This document shows, in pieces, positions 1-12,400 of a stretch of DNA of 64,000 nt; within the stretch, counting starts at the first letter, position 1; each line of letters begins with the position of its first letter. The stretch covers positions 26,509,828-26,573,827 of the forward strand of contig NC_079876.1 of the NCBI RefSeq assembly GCF_029227915.1, in the 5' to 3' direction. The notes under the pieces are model-generated. The model had not been told where the DNA came from and did not search any database. It worked only from the letters and a program-made list of their open reading frames with translations. The position numbers were made by a program, and so were the translations under genes. The DNA comes from Hydractinia symbiolongicarpus (lineage: Eukaryota > Cnidaria > Hydrozoa > Anthoathecata > Hydractiniidae).

Positions 1-341
1 ACCCTACATAAAACATATGTGAAGGAATTACATTTTTTTTTTAAATTAATCACAAAAATTTGATTCACTTTTCTTCATGGCCAGAGCCTTCTTAATTCAT
101 AACACTTTACTTCCTTTTTTTTCAATTCTTAATACTCTCAAAATGAGCAATAAATACTCTAGCATTCCCCATCTAAACCATGGCCCCTCCTGGAAATAAT
201 AGACAAAGTATATCCCTCCATGAGGCTAGCCATGTAAAAATACGCACATATATCTTTCTCTCTTGGATCCTCTCTGTAGGACTCTTGATAGAAGTACCAA
301 TAGGAACGGAAGAGGCTATCCTGGGTGAACAATTTTAATAT

Positions 342-442
<101 letters not shown>

Positions 443-957
443 TGTGGTAAGCAGTAAAGTGATCAATATATTGGTGGCTAATATTGCTATTGCTTTTCCA
501 GAAATATCTTGAAAAATACAGACTGCTAAACTTTCAATTTGCTGTACCAAGTTAACAGTAATTTTTAAGTGATCTTTCTCATGTCACATTTACATTATGT
601 TCACATAAATATATTAAATATTAAATAAAATATGTTATATATATAATATACTTTTTTATCAATACACTCAGAAGTTTACCTATAGGCACCTTCTCAGAGT
701 AAGTAGCATTTAGAATCACAAAACCATCCAAGAATTATGCAGCTTGTTAGCTATAGCTATAGGTATTTTCACTTTTAACCAAAATATGAAATAGAAAAAT
801 TTGATGTAGCCAACTGTATTTTACATGGCGTCTTTTACTTTTACTTTTTCTCTTGAGAACTACCTATAGTAGTAAAAACTGGGTTAGGAAGATATCGAAT
901 CTATCTTTATATAGACAAAGTTTAAAAAAAATATATTTATATACCTTAAGTTCCAGC

Positions 958-1990
958 TGATACTTCTGTCGGTCCTGCTTGATCTCCTTCTTTTTTTCGC
1001 TAATGCAGGCAGTAATTTTTTTTGTAACGTTCGACAAGTAAAATTTTTCTCCTTCTTTTACTACCCAAGGTAGTAAAAGAAGTAAACGTTTTGTTAGCTT
1101 TAAATATGCCAGAATAGTGGTTTTATCTCCCCTTCTTAATCTTTCGATCATCTTTAAGGAAAGAAAGTTTGAATACAACTAACTTTCATTGACTTCCTTA
1201 ATTTAAGCTTGGTTTCTATAATAAAAACCATAACTGTTGTGCAACTGTTATGCAACAAGATGTAAGTTATTGGAAACCAAGTTTAAAAAAATTTAAAATT
1301 AAACTTACCTGACCACAATTAACATTGATTACGATAACTAATTTTTTTCCTGCTAACATTTTCTTCATATGATAAAAGCTGCTTTTTGGAAGATACTGAT
1401 TTTCAGAGAATGATTTACCTCAAGCATAGTTGTATGAACTGGTTCGGTTATTTTCCCAAGATCCTTCATCAATACTGGCTCGTTAACTATTTTTATTAAC
1501 TTTGAGTGTGCCTCCAAGCCTATGATAAGCCATTCTTTTCTTAGCATGTCATTGTCAGAGAATGTATCATGGTCACATTTTTTATGGTGCTTATTATGCG
1601 ATAAAGAGTACTTATTTACGCAGTGATGTACGACTTGAACCTTTCTACCAGCTCCTGGACATTCCCTGTGCGTGTTGCTATGGACCAGTAAAGGTCGTTA
1701 ATGATGTCTGGTGCCCATTTTCTTAGGATTTTTGAATGTAAGGAAAAATTCAAATTGAAAACGCAGCTAAAATGTATCTCCGAAAAAAAACTAGGTGATT
1801 TAGGCGCCTTTTTTTAGATTCCTTTACAACTTTTTTAAGAATTCCTTCTCCAATATACCATGTATCAAATTGATGATGGATTTTGATGAACCTAGATTCA
1901 TAAAGAATTTTTGGAATTTTTATATATTGACATTGACTAAGTGTTTTAACCACGACACACCTCAACAAAAATAACATTACCAAGAATCTG
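958..1990 (-). pseudogene. Transposase-like protein remnant, multiply frameshifted
   Basis: Several minus-strand pieces in different frames line up as one decayed protein. About 1983-1760 contains HHQFDTWYIGEGILKKVV, resembling the HQFDxWH-type block of a widespread metazoan transposon-type protein. About 1737-1622 contains RKWAPDIINDLYWSI. About 1547-1440 contains GLEAHSKLIKIVNEPVLMKD followed by TTMLEVNHSL, and about 1402-1309 contains LPKSSFYHMKKMLAGKKL. A weaker piece lies at about 1178-958 (PWVVKEGEKFYLSN). The order of these blocks matches the C-terminal half of DDE-type transposase-like proteins common in cnidarian and fish genomes; I cannot name the superfamily. At least three frame changes and an in-frame stop mean it is dead. 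The piece near 1309 is followed by a good GTAAGT, so part of the fragmentation could be intronic. No N-terminal half was seen downstream of 2000 on the plus coordinates. Confidence 0.5.
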
Positions 1991-2273
1991 TCCTCATTTT
2001 AATTGACGCGTGCCTATCAGTTGAAAATTTGCAGATTGAAACAGTTTTGACTGGTATTGATGCAACGAATAAATGCTTCTTTTCCATTGCCTGAGAACTA
2101 GAAACCTCCTAAAAAAATTCCAGACTTGGTGAAGGGTCTCTTTAAGAGACAAGAGAGGAGTTGAACGTCCTTCACCATACCTTAGTTTAAAGGGGCGATT
2201 GTGGAAGTCCCATGAAATGCCACATATAGTGATGGTGTCACTTTAAAAAACACCCAGTTCGGTCTGTGAACGG

Positions 2274-3139
2274 TTGGCGCTAGGAAGGCATCCAGCTGTA
2301 AAACAATGCCAAAACTCTTTATTAATGGCTGTAAGAATAGTTGATCAGACAAACTGCGTAAACAGGGCTGGAACTCTAAGAAGTGAAGGTGTCGCGCACG
2401 GTAGGACAGATGTCAGGTGTGAGCATCGTCAGACCGTTACCCAGCTATCACATCACAAGGTAGATAACACTAGGTTGAGGATGGCTAGTGTAAATGTTGG
2501 TACTCTGAGAGGTAGAGCAGGTTAAGTAGTTGAAATGTTAGAACATAGATCTGTTGATATGTGTTGTGTTCAGGAAGTCAGGTGGAGAGGAGCTTCAGTG
2601 AGATTTGTGGAAGGTAGGAGGGCAAGTTATAAGCTTTTTTGGATTGGTACTAGTGATGGATATGGAGGAGTTGGCATATTCGTTGCAGAGAAGTGGGTAG
2701 AAAAAGTAATAGATGTTATGCGTGTTAATAGTTGTATTATAATGATAAAGTTTTTGATAGGTAATAGGATTGTCACTTTTCTGTCAGTTTATGCTCCACA
2801 GTGTGGACTCAATGAGGAAGATAAAGATAAGTTTTATGATGAGTTAATAGCAGTCACATCAAAGTTTGGAGACACTGAACTTATCATGGTTGGTGGCGAC
2901 TTTAATGGTCATGTTGGGAAGTCATCTGAAGGTTATAGAGGTGTACATGGAGGCTATGGATTTGGGAGCAGAAATAAGGAAGGGGAGAGATTGCTTGAGT
3001 TTGGAATGGCAATGGATTCAGTAAGAGACAGAGTAGGCTGATAACATATGAGTCAGGTGGTTGTAAGACACAGATAGATTACTTCCTGGTTAGAAAGTCA
3101 GACAAGAAAGTGGTGAAGGACGTGAAAGTTATATCGGGG
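2274..3139 (+). pseudogene. RTE endonuclease domain (broken)
   Basis: AP-endonuclease-like (EEP fold) domain of the LINE, which would nick the target DNA. Visible blocks in order are MASVNVGTLRGRAG, VQEVRWRG (the catalytic QE), SVYAPQCGLNEEDK and MVGGDFNGHVGK (the GDFN motif), then YESGGCKTQIDYFLV after a frame change. A TAA at about 2523 interrupts GRAG/VVEMLEH. A short deletion around 3026 removes about ten residues after the GMAMD block. A 2-base insertion at about 3161, inside the final SxH-type block (CVSQH/RLLVCDI), shifts the frame again. The catalytic blocks survive, so the damage looks moderate in age. Confidence 0.85.
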
Positions 3140-3165
3140 GAAGAGTGTGTTTCCCAGCATATAGG

Positions 3166-5419
3166 TTGCTGGTTTGTGATATTATCTTGAAGAGTGTTAA
3201 AGAAGCCAAGGGAAAGTACAGGCCCCGTCGAAAAGTCTGGAAGCTGAAGGAAGAGATTGTTGCAAGACAATATAGTGTAAAAGTTCACCAGTTAGCCCAC
3301 AATGGTCAATGCGATAGTGACAATGTTGAAAGTACTTGGACTACTTTGAAGAATTGTCTTCTAGAAGCTTCTGATGATACCTGTGGGTGGACGAAAGGAC
3401 CAGCTAGACATAGACAGACCTGGTGGTGGAATAATGAGGTTGACCAGTGTATAAAGGAAAAGAGGAAACTTTGGAAAGAGTGGAAGTCAGGTGGTAGTAA
3501 AAATATTTACTTAAAAGCTAAGCTCCGCGCTCGTACAGCAGTGTATAAGGTAAAATCAGAAGCAGAGAGAAACAGATTTGCAGATGTGTTAAGAAGGGAA
3601 GACCAGCGCAATGAGATATTCAAGATAGCAAAGCAAATGAAGAAGACCAATCAAGATGTTGTAGGTGAGAAGTGTATACGTAATGATGAAGGTGTTTTGG
3701 CTAGCACGGAAGAGGAGAAAAGGGTAGCTTGGAAGAATCATTATCAGAGGTTGCTTAACACTGAGTTTGATTGAGACGAGGATAATTTGTCTGATAATGA
3801 TGTTGTAAAAGGACCAGCTATGCAGATCAAGACGGAATGGGTAGTGGAGGCTATTAGGAAATTAAAGATTCGCAAGGCTGCAGGAGTATCAGGTATTGTT
3901 GCAGAGATGGTAAAAGCATCTGGATATATTGGAGTTGAGCTTATTACAAGTCTTGCTAACCAGATTATAAAGGATGGTGCTATACCGAGTGAGTGGCAGT
4001 CGAGTGTAATAGTGAATTGTTTCAAGGGCAAGGGTGATGCATTAGAAAGGGGTAACTATAGAGGTTTAAAGTTGGTAGATCAAGTAATGAAAGTTATTGA
4101 AAGAGTGATTGATAAGTTACTTAGAGGAAGAATTGATATAGATAAGATGCAATTTGGTTTTGTTCCAGGGCGTGGCACTACAGATGCATTATTTTTACTC
4201 AGATAGCTTCAGGAAAAGTATTTAGGAAAAGGAAAGAATCTCTATTTTGCCTTTGTAGATTTAGAGAAAGCTTTTGATTGAGTGCCACGTAAAGTTATTT
4301 GGTGGGCTATGAGAAAATTAGGTGTGGACGAGTGGCTAGTTACGATGGTACAGTCTATGTACAGCAGTGCTAGAAGTCGTGTCAGGATTAACGATTCACC
4401 TATTGATGAATTTAGTGTAAATGTTGGTGTACATCAGGGTTCTGTAATTAGTCCTTGTTGTTTATTCTAGTCTTAGAAGCGCTGTCGATGGAGTTCAGAA
4501 CAGGTTGTCCATGGGAGTTATTGTATGCAGATGATTTGGTTCTCATAGCAGAGTCGATGGAAGAACTAGTTGAATAGTTTGAGAATTGGAAGAAAGGACT
4601 AAAGGTAAACACAGCAAAGTCTAAAGTCATGATTAGTAGGTTGGTAGTAACTCAATTTTTTGTCAGACTTGCAAGCATAGGGTACATAAGAAATGCAGTA
4701 GAATTAGTGGAAGGTTAAGAGCTGACATTCAGTTTGTATGCAAGCGTTGCAAAGGTGAGATTATAGAGAATGAAGTATTTCCAGCTTTAATGATGTACAA
4801 CAGTGGCTCGTTAGAGATAGTTAAAAACTTCTGTTACTTAGGTGATATGTTGGGCAGTGAAGGGGGTGTTAAAAGAAGTGTTACTTGCAGGATAGGTTCT
4901 GCTTGGAAAAAGTTCAGAGAGTTACTTCCTTTGTTGACTAGCAAAGTCCTGTAAATTGAGGCAAAAGGTAAGTTGTATGAGGCCTGTGTAAGAAGTGTTA
5001 TGTTGTACGGTAGTGAGACATGGGCAGTGAAGCAGGAAGATCTTGACCGTTTAGAAAGGAATGATATGAGAATGGCTAGGTGGATGTGTAACGCCAGTCT
5101 GAGAGACTGAAAGAGTTCAGATGAGCTAAGAAGCAGGCTAAGTCTCCGTAGAATTAAAGATGTTATCCAGATAAGAAGATTGAATTGGCTGGGGCACTTG
5201 GAAAGAATGGAGGAGGATAATTGGGTAAGAAAGTGTAGAGACTTGATAGTTTCTGGGGCAAAGCCCAGAGGCAGACCGAGAAAGACTTGGCAGGAGGTTA
5301 TAAGGACAGACTTTATACAGAGGAAGTTGAGTTTAGATCTAACACAGTCTAGATCAGATTGGAAGAGGGTCATTAATATACCCCGTCCAACCCATGCTAG
5401 CATGGAAAACGGACGTTAA
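3166..5419 (+). pseudogene. RTE reverse transcriptase and C-terminal region (broken)
   Basis: Reverse transcriptase of the RTE element. Readable blocks include IRKLKIRKAAGVSGIVAEMV, KGKGDALERGNYRGLKLVDQ, MQFGFVPGRGTTDALF, FAFVDLEKAFD, VHQGSVISP and the catalytic LYADDLVLIA at about 4520-4550 (YADD intact). The C-terminal part has IRRLNWLGHLERMEEDNWV and SGAKPRGRPRKTW. In-frame stops occur at about 3772 (TGA), 4204 (TAG) and 4279 (TGA in place of the Arg of KAFDRVPR, a likely CpG transition), and there is a frameshift after the QGS block near 4465. The active-site residues are still present although the frame is destroyed. Confidence 0.88.
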
Positions 5420-5450
5420 GCCCAGAATGATGAAGATAATGATGATGTGG

Positions 5451-6743
5451 CACATGCGCTTTATAAATATTTTGTTTACTTTTTACTTAGTTGCAAGCAG
5501 GGGTGAAAATTATTTCTTCCCTTAATTTTGTGCTTGATTTAAAAAAAAAGCATCAGTATATTTTGTTTTCATTTTTTCTGTACGTCATGTGGTACATATT
5601 ATAACAGTCTCCCATTTTCGTTTTAAAGATCATAAATAAAAATTAGCTTTTGTTGAAGGTGTGCAAGCAGGAAAGCTTGAACTTTAATAAATAATATTGT
5701 TACCTCCGATGATTATTGAAAGGGTTAAGATAGCAAATTTGTACTTTATATACTTTTGTGCTCATTATTTTTAGCAGACACTACCTTTAATTTTGCCATA
5801 AAATAATCTACTAATTTGCAAAATCCTTGCTGAAATGTTTGAATATACCAACATATAACATATTTCCAGGACCAAAATACATACTGGTAACGTCACACAG
5901 TAGGGTGAATTTTTTTCTAATAAAACTAATTACACATCATTAAAAATTTATAAAAAATGACGCAAAAAATACTAAAACATTACGGTATATATTTTTTGGT
6001 TGATACTGAGATATTAGCGCTCGAATTTGTATTTAAGTTTTTAGTCAAAACGCCTAAACTGGTAAAATAAGATGTAATCTTATCAGGTCTTAAGAGTGTT
6101 TAATAAGACTTATATGTGCTTAGAATTGTTAAATGTACATTAATTTTTATAATCAGTATGGCCATCACTTTCTTTTTTACTTTCATGTTGCTGAACATTG
6201 AAGTTGTTTGTATAATCTCATCTTATATCATAGTTCCAACTCCTTTGATTTGGGTTTCCACTAGCTGTTTTTGCAGTGCATTCTGCAGAAAATTTCAATT
6301 ATTCTTCCTTTTTCCATTGTATCATTGGTCTTGGCAGTTGTGGTTTTAAATATATTAGTCAATTTATTTGTCCGTAGTATTTCGAAATGCAGGACCATAG
6401 ATAATTTTGAGATATTCAGCATTAACATAAAGGTTGCGGTATAAGATTTATTTTTTAATTTTTTTAACTCTTTAGGTAGTTTTAGGGATCAGAAACGTCG
6501 TAAAGAGAGCGGGCTAAAAGAAGCATCCTCTAGCAGGCCATTGGGCAACGTAGTTTAAAATACAACCCTGTATGAACACTTTTTGCAGAAATTCTACAAA
6601 CAAACATCCAATGAAATATTCCATTATTAGTTGAAACTTAATGTTTTTTTTGACCATGTTTCACACCCAGTCTTAATAAAAAAATTATTCTCATCTTTTA
6701 GAGTTATATAAATTATATACATCAATATATACAGGTCTGGCAC
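5451..6743. other. Intergenic AT-rich stretch
   Basis: No supported gene, RNA or mobile element was seen between the RTE tail and the LRMDA-like gene. A 77-codon frame at 6116-6349 is hydrophobic low-complexity sequence without splice or homology support. Confidence 0.5.
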
Positions 6744-8488
6744 ATGTCTGGCACAATTTTTTCCAGTGAAGAAAGCGTTTCAAAGAAAAAGAATGGATTC
6801 CATCTTAACCTGGCTTTTCAAAGTTTAGAAGAAATACCTGCAGATATCATAAGGAAGCATGCATGTCGAACCACATCAATTGATTTGAGTTACAACAATT
6901 TCAAGTATCTTTTCATTGCCATGTTTTTACGTTTTACTGTACTGCAGCCACCAGCTATACATTGGTAATGTTAAACCATAATTTCTTAAATAAATTTGGC
7001 CATAATTAGAGCCGATAACAGTTTTGACTCTGCTTTGAGGGATAAAATTAAAAATGCTGTCGAGAGATAAAAAATTTAGGTTTTACCTAGGTGGAAGGCA
7101 AGTTTACTAGGAGAATGTTGTTGCCTGTGGGTTGGGGAGGATAAAACTATGAGCCTCATATTTCTTTTCCTTTTTTGCAATTTATTTCGAATGCCAATGG
7201 CGAGTCCAGAAGTTTTTTGTTATTAAGGTTGTACTGTGATAGTTGTTAACCAGACTAAATGCTTAAATGTCTAAGAACAAAACCCTCTTATAAATTGTTA
7301 ACAAAACGCCTAAATCATTTTCCTTACCTAGGGACAATGTCAAGTTTTTCATGTAATGCTCTTATAGACTTTTTTTAAGGAGATTGGCAATTTCCGCAAT
7401 ATAATATCTAGTACAATTGGTGCATTGCCCTTTTTACTCGGCTTGAATATCATATTAGTATTGTACTTCTTGATAATTAAAGTTTACGGTAACATGTAAA
7501 TTTCAGACGTCTGTATTTTTACTAAGGATTGTTTAATATTTAGAGTTATTTTAAGCTTTTAGTCACACTTTTGCACTCAATTGTTAAACTTTGCATGGTC
7601 CAAAAGCTGAAGTTAGTTTATGATTGTCTTTCTTAACGATTTATTTCTATAAGAGAATTGCATTCGTTTTATGACTTTCAACGACTTCACACCATAACAA
7701 TCGATCACAATGCACTGGGCTGCCATGTAGCCTTTCCTGTCCTGGAAAAATTAAGGCTGATTTCTATCAATGCAAATCAAATTAACAACCTCAGTATCTT
7801 TATTACAAGACTGAGTCAAGATGTTCCAAAGTTAAAATATCTTAGTATGATGAAAAACGAAGCTGCTCCAAGTTATTTTAATGGTGGGACGAAAGCTCAA
7901 AATCAGGATTACAGGTACATTTCTTTAAAACGCCTTTAAATGAATGTGAAATTTGGGCTTCGGTCTTGGTGGTGGTGTTTAAGCACGATTAAAAATAAAG
8001 GTTTGCTAACGGTACATCCCAATTTAAAACACTCAGTTTTAGAATGTTTAGTTCCACTTAAAACCACTTATAAGAATTCTGTGCGGTGCGGCTTTCGTCC
8101 TGTTTACAAAAAGTGGATGGACCCGCGACAGAACAGTGGCACAAATCTGTATAACAAAATAGAAGATGATTAAAACATTACGTACAGTTTACGTTGTTTT
8201 GGGATAGATTAGTGACCGAAGCTTAAGTAAAAAAGTGGATTAAATGCCTCACTGTATTAGAATCAGGCTTTTTGTGGAACCCATACCATTTAATTGGTAC
8301 TAACAACCCATGAGACTGCAGCACGGAAGAAAGTCACCAATTTTTTTCCGTTTTTTTAATTTTAATATGTGAATAGCACTACAAAATGTGTGTTGCATAA
8401 TTATGTAACCTTTTTTGGTGTTCAAAAGAAAACGTATGAACTATTGTAACTAGAGTGTATATAATGTTGCTTTCCTACCTGGACTATA

Positions 8489-8579
<91 letters not shown>

Positions 8580-8885
8580 AACTAATAAGAATTACGATAT
8601 TTTGTGTGCTAAATGTGTGCTATGTATGTGAAATAGCCATGCTTAAAATATGCATGACGGGCTAATAACTAGTCTTGTGACATATTTATATTATACATGC
8701 TGCTCTTTTTTCTGCAGATATAAAATGTTGCCACGTTTTGCTTTAGACATTTTGTGATCAGTCATTTCGCTTACCTGGAAAGCTTAGACGGTGAATCAGT
8801 CACTGAGCAGGAGAAATCTGATGCGTATGAAATATATGGACGAAGATGGCGAAAAAAGAAGATAGCACCAAGTCGTGCACTGTGA
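6744..8885 (+). CDS. LRMDA: LRMDA-like leucine-rich repeat protein, three exons, 186 aa
   Basis: Model: join(6744..6904, 7654..7914, 8747..8885). Introns are GT-AG and phases match (codon split AA|A, then AG|A), giving a 186-residue cytosolic protein. Exon 1 carries the first LRR (TTSIDLSYNNFK). Exon 2 carries further repeats (LHTITIDHNALG, PVLEKLRLISINANQINNLS) and the capping block LKYLSMMKNEAAPS followed by NQDYR. Exon 3 continues HFVISHFAYLESLDGESVTE, ending in a basic tail GRRWRKKKIAPSRAL. The LKYLSxxxNEA...DYRxFVIxxxxxLxxLD arrangement matches LRMDA (C10orf11) from vertebrates, a protein of similar size needed for melanocyte differentiation; its molecular role in invertebrates is not established. 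The ATG at 6744 is the first in frame and sits shortly before the first LRR. Another cytosolic LRRC family with the same cap is the main alternative. Confidence 0.75.
8489..8580. repeat. (TAAA)n microsatellite
   Basis: About 23 uninterrupted AAAT/TAAA units lying in the second intron of the LRMDA-like gene. Confidence 0.97.
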
Positions 8886-10380
8886 AATGATCAAGATATG
8901 TTCAAAATATTATTAAGCTATAATTTATATATATTTTTACCGTGCTGGTCACTAAGTTTACTGTTACACTCCTTGAACTGCAACTAAAATATTTTTGTGT
9001 ACACAGGTTCTGTCGGAGCAAGAACGTTTGGGTACAGAAACGTTTTAATTTAATTCCGTAGGAGAAGTTTTTGTCTTCCTAAGACTCTCTGCTTCTAAAA
9101 TACATAGCTCTTTCTCTTTTGTTGTGTAAAACGTCTTAAAAGTTCTTATTTATATTTGTGCATTGTTGTGTTACGGCCCTTTCTCATAGAAACTAATTGG
9201 GTTTTTTTTGCATTCTTTACGTAGCTGATTTATAACAAACTTATTATTAAGAGTTGAGGTTTTAATTTAGGTCAAAGTTAAAGCAACTAACCAGCCTGAA
9301 AAAATTGGTGCAAGAAACCTTTGTACAAGAAAGAAATTTGTTTTCTAAATAATGTGGTAATTCAAGAAAAGAACACATCTCTTGTGAAACATGTGATTTA
9401 TGTAAAAAAATCTTCGCTTTAGGACATGGCCGTTACATTCAAGTTTTAGGGTGCTAAACCAAATCTTCTTTCACGTTTGCAGCAACTACCACTTCAACAG
9501 AGGTTGTTTCCCCATCTTCAAAGTTTTGGTTGTATATCAATTTCTGCCGTTCTACCGAACACTTGAAAATCTCCACTGCAACAGCGAAGCCATTGAATAG
9601 GCGATTCCTCTATAAATTCTGTCTCAACTGTAAAGATTTTTTTTGGAAAAATTTAAGTTTCATGTTTCTTTTATATATATATAAAATATTTTGTTAAAAG
9701 ATTTGCGATCAATTATTTTTTATGAATATTATAATAATATATAAATGCATTATTTTGTGTCGTGGAGGTGGTTTGTAAATTTTATATTCAATAAGGTAAC
9801 ACCTCGCATATACTTTTAATGGAATTGGATAAGTGTTATGTTTTGTTGTGAACATCCATTAAAAAATGTATATGTATTAAATAGAATTCAGGGATTAATT
9901 ACAAATCGCAAGGATATGCCCTTTTAATCGTTTTTTACCAATCCCTCATTGATGTCATATGGTCGGATTGTGACCTTTCAGAATAAAAATGACGTAAACT
10001 TTGTTAGCCGGTTTGGTCAAGTCACCAATTTAAGTGAAATTTTGCGAATCGATTAACCTTTTATGAATAGACATTTTAATAAATTATTGCGGGAGTTTTT
10101 ATTTCTAAGTTTTTTTTAGTGAAAAAATGTAAAAACTATCATGCAAACCAAGAAAAAATATGTATTTCAACCTGGAATTTAATTGAATCAAATCAAATTG
10201 AAAAATATTTGTGAAACTTTTAAACTGTTGTAATCTTAACCTTCGGAATGTCTCTACCGTTAAAATAGTTCCTACCATACTTTTTTTAATATTTGATAAT
10301 TAATATTTGTACATATTATCTTCCAGATACGTTAGATACATTAGATACATTAGATAAAAAACAAACAAAAATAAAAAAAA
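8886..10380. other. Intergenic; one possible exon at about 9481-9600
   Basis: Mostly AT-rich sequence without features. At 9481 a plausible acceptor (CACGTTTGCAG) is followed by a 39-codon open frame with non-repetitive composition, including FYRTLENLHCNSEAIE before a TAG at about 9598. It could be an alternative last exon of the LRMDA-like gene or an exon of another transcript; I could not join it in phase to a neighbour with any confidence. Confidence 0.25.
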
Positions 10381-10815
10381 ATGGGAGACGCTGATATTGT
10401 ACTCAATGATTTAGTTGACGAAGAAATGGCGCGTCAAAAAGCCGAGTTGGATCAAAAGAAATCAACTAATAATAAAGAAACTCCATCTATGACTCGCTTG
10501 TTAGATCATATCGCCTTTGGTAGTGTGCGTAACATTCAAAATGCTACCAAAGAGAGAGTGTCCGTTGTACCGGAAGTCGCTTCCAATCTAGTTCACGGCA
10601 TTACAAACAACATCCCGGACATTATGCCGGATATATTACCGGATGCGCAGAAGATTGATAAACTTGTTGTGACCGGAACTGTAGCAGCGTATGCGTTGAC
10701 AGCATTTGGTATCACCGGTGCTGTGTATTTCTCCATGAAAACAGTCAGAGAGATTGGACAATGGAGACAGTGGTATCGATATCGAAAACTTCTAACTAAA
10801 ACGAAAAAGGTTTGA
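10381..10815 (+). CDS. Unknown single-pass membrane protein, 144 aa, single coding exon
   Basis: A continuous frame from an ATG preceded by an A-rich leader (AAAAAAAAATGG). A possible 3' splice site (TATCTTCCAG) lies at about 10326, so the leader may come from an upstream non-coding exon. Composition is clearly coding-like compared with the surroundings. Residues 1-90 are hydrophilic, with an acidic N terminus, an EEMARQKAELDQKK helix, and a PDI/PDIL repeat at about 79-87. One membrane segment follows at about 95-118 (LVVTGTVAAYALTAFGITGA). A strongly basic aromatic tail (GQWRQWYRYRKLLTKTKK) closes the protein. There is no signal peptide, so an Nin/Cout or tail-anchored-like arrangement is possible. 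I do not recognise the family. A minus-strand frame over the same bases is a shadow. Confidence 0.6.
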   Translation: MGDADIVLNDLVDEEMARQKAELDQKKSTNNKETPSMTRLLDHIAFGSVRNIQNATKERVSVVPEVASNLVHGITNNIPDIMPDILPDAQKIDKLVVTGTVAAYALTAFGITGAVYFSMKTVREIGQWRQWYRYRKLLTKTKKV

Positions 10816-12400
10816 TCACGTGTGCAGCTTCCTTTCAATGGATTGGTCTAAAGATAGAGCAGCTTCGGTTGTGATTGGTTTAGATTTAGTGAATACTGCT
10901 ATTTGATTGGATATAATTAGAACTCTGGTTTTAACTCGAGAGGAATACAAAGTAGATATATACACAGAGACAATGCTGCAAAAGTTTTTCCTATATACTA
11001 ACTACATAAATATGCACCACGTACTATATGAACATCGTACATTAATATGCGGAACATATATAACATGTATTTATGATGTTTATGGTGCTTTGAGAAATAT
11101 GACAATTTTCAATTATGTACGTAGCTTATTTTTTCATGTTTTGATTTCATGGTTAATATTTGTGTAACATTACTGAGCCTTGTAAAAGGATTTATCATCG
11201 GAAATATTCTACGTATGTTTAATTTTCTGGTTTTTATGAACAGTTTCTATGAGTTGCGAATTTCCAAATTGACTATCTTTTGATTAATTCTTGCGAAGGC
11301 TTATTTTTCGCGATTTTAAAAAAAATACATTTCGCGAAGACTTTTTTCGCGAATCAGTTCTGTCGAGGTACTTTGCGAAGATGTTTTTACGCAGATGAAC
11401 CAATTTAAGGTTTTTTGCATCACAAATCCACCTTTTTCCGCAAAATTTCGGGCCTATTTTTTTGTGATAAAGGATCTTTTGATTAAACTTGCTGATATCT
11501 ACAGGTTGGTCATGATTTTTATCAACAACAAAAACAAAAAAAATATATACCGAGAAAACCAAGGAAGAGTGAAACGAAGAATCATTTTGTTTGTCTAAAA
11601 GTTTCGCAAAGTTAATTTTAGCTAAAAAATTGCTTTCTTGTACTTTCGGAGTTGAACCTTGAATATGGATAAAAATCGCAAAATTTAAGGTGGAAAATAT
11701 GAAAAAAGCTTAAAAAAGAGTTGTTGTTTTTTCAAAATTACTGAGTCTCTTGTTTAAATATGGAGAAAAAAACATTTAAAATGTTTTTATTGTTATGTTC
11801 AAACTGAGTGTATATTTTTGCGAGAGAAACAGAAATCATTTTCGTTTTAAACTTTGCGCGTATGATTTTTGCGCAATAGGACAGATTGATAAAATCTTAG
11901 CGCATTTTAATAATCGCAGCGAATATTATATTTTCTTAAAAAAGAATACAAAACTACTTTTGCACTTTTTTTTTTTTAATTTTCGCGTAATAACCACTAG
12001 ATATTGCGTATTTTGCATTTTTTGCGCGAATTCACTAGTTAGCGAAAAGGTTGCTAGTAATGCTGTATCATATTTTTGCAAATACTAACATTTTTTTAGT
12101 CATTAAATTTTACGCATTATCTCAGCTACTGTTAGTATGTTTATTTTCTTAAAGAGATTGTAAATAAATTTTATACGTTCGTAAATCACTAAGTGAGATT
12201 AACGTTCTTAGAAATTCCATTCCAATGGTCCGCCTAAGATAGTATAACAGTTACTCCAACTTGCTTGCATGCCATACATGGCAACGCTACGCTACGCTAC
12301 ATACACTGGCAACGCTACGTTATAAGTACGCCGGAGTGGGGACTCAAATGTGAAATCTTACCTTGAAGGAAGAAAATCTTCCGATAAGAAATCAAAAATT

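Larger units (their letters stand above)
2180..5450 (+). mobile_element. RTE-type non-LTR retrotransposon, near full length, inactive
   Basis: A plus-strand LINE with an apurinic endonuclease followed by reverse transcriptase and the typical C-terminal tail, ending in a GATGAT-type simple repeat after AAAACGGACGTTAAGC. That 3' signature and the protein order are characteristic of RTE-clade elements found widely in cnidarians and molluscs. The 5' boundary is estimated from where coding-like sequence begins and could lie up to about 100 bp further upstream. The copy carries at least four in-frame stops and several indels, so it can no longer retrotranspose by itself. No flanking target-site duplication was identified by eye. 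Confidence 0.85.

Noticed and set aside
10593-10838. Minus frame opposite the 144-aa gene
   Set aside because: It is a shadow of the coding strand, with no support.
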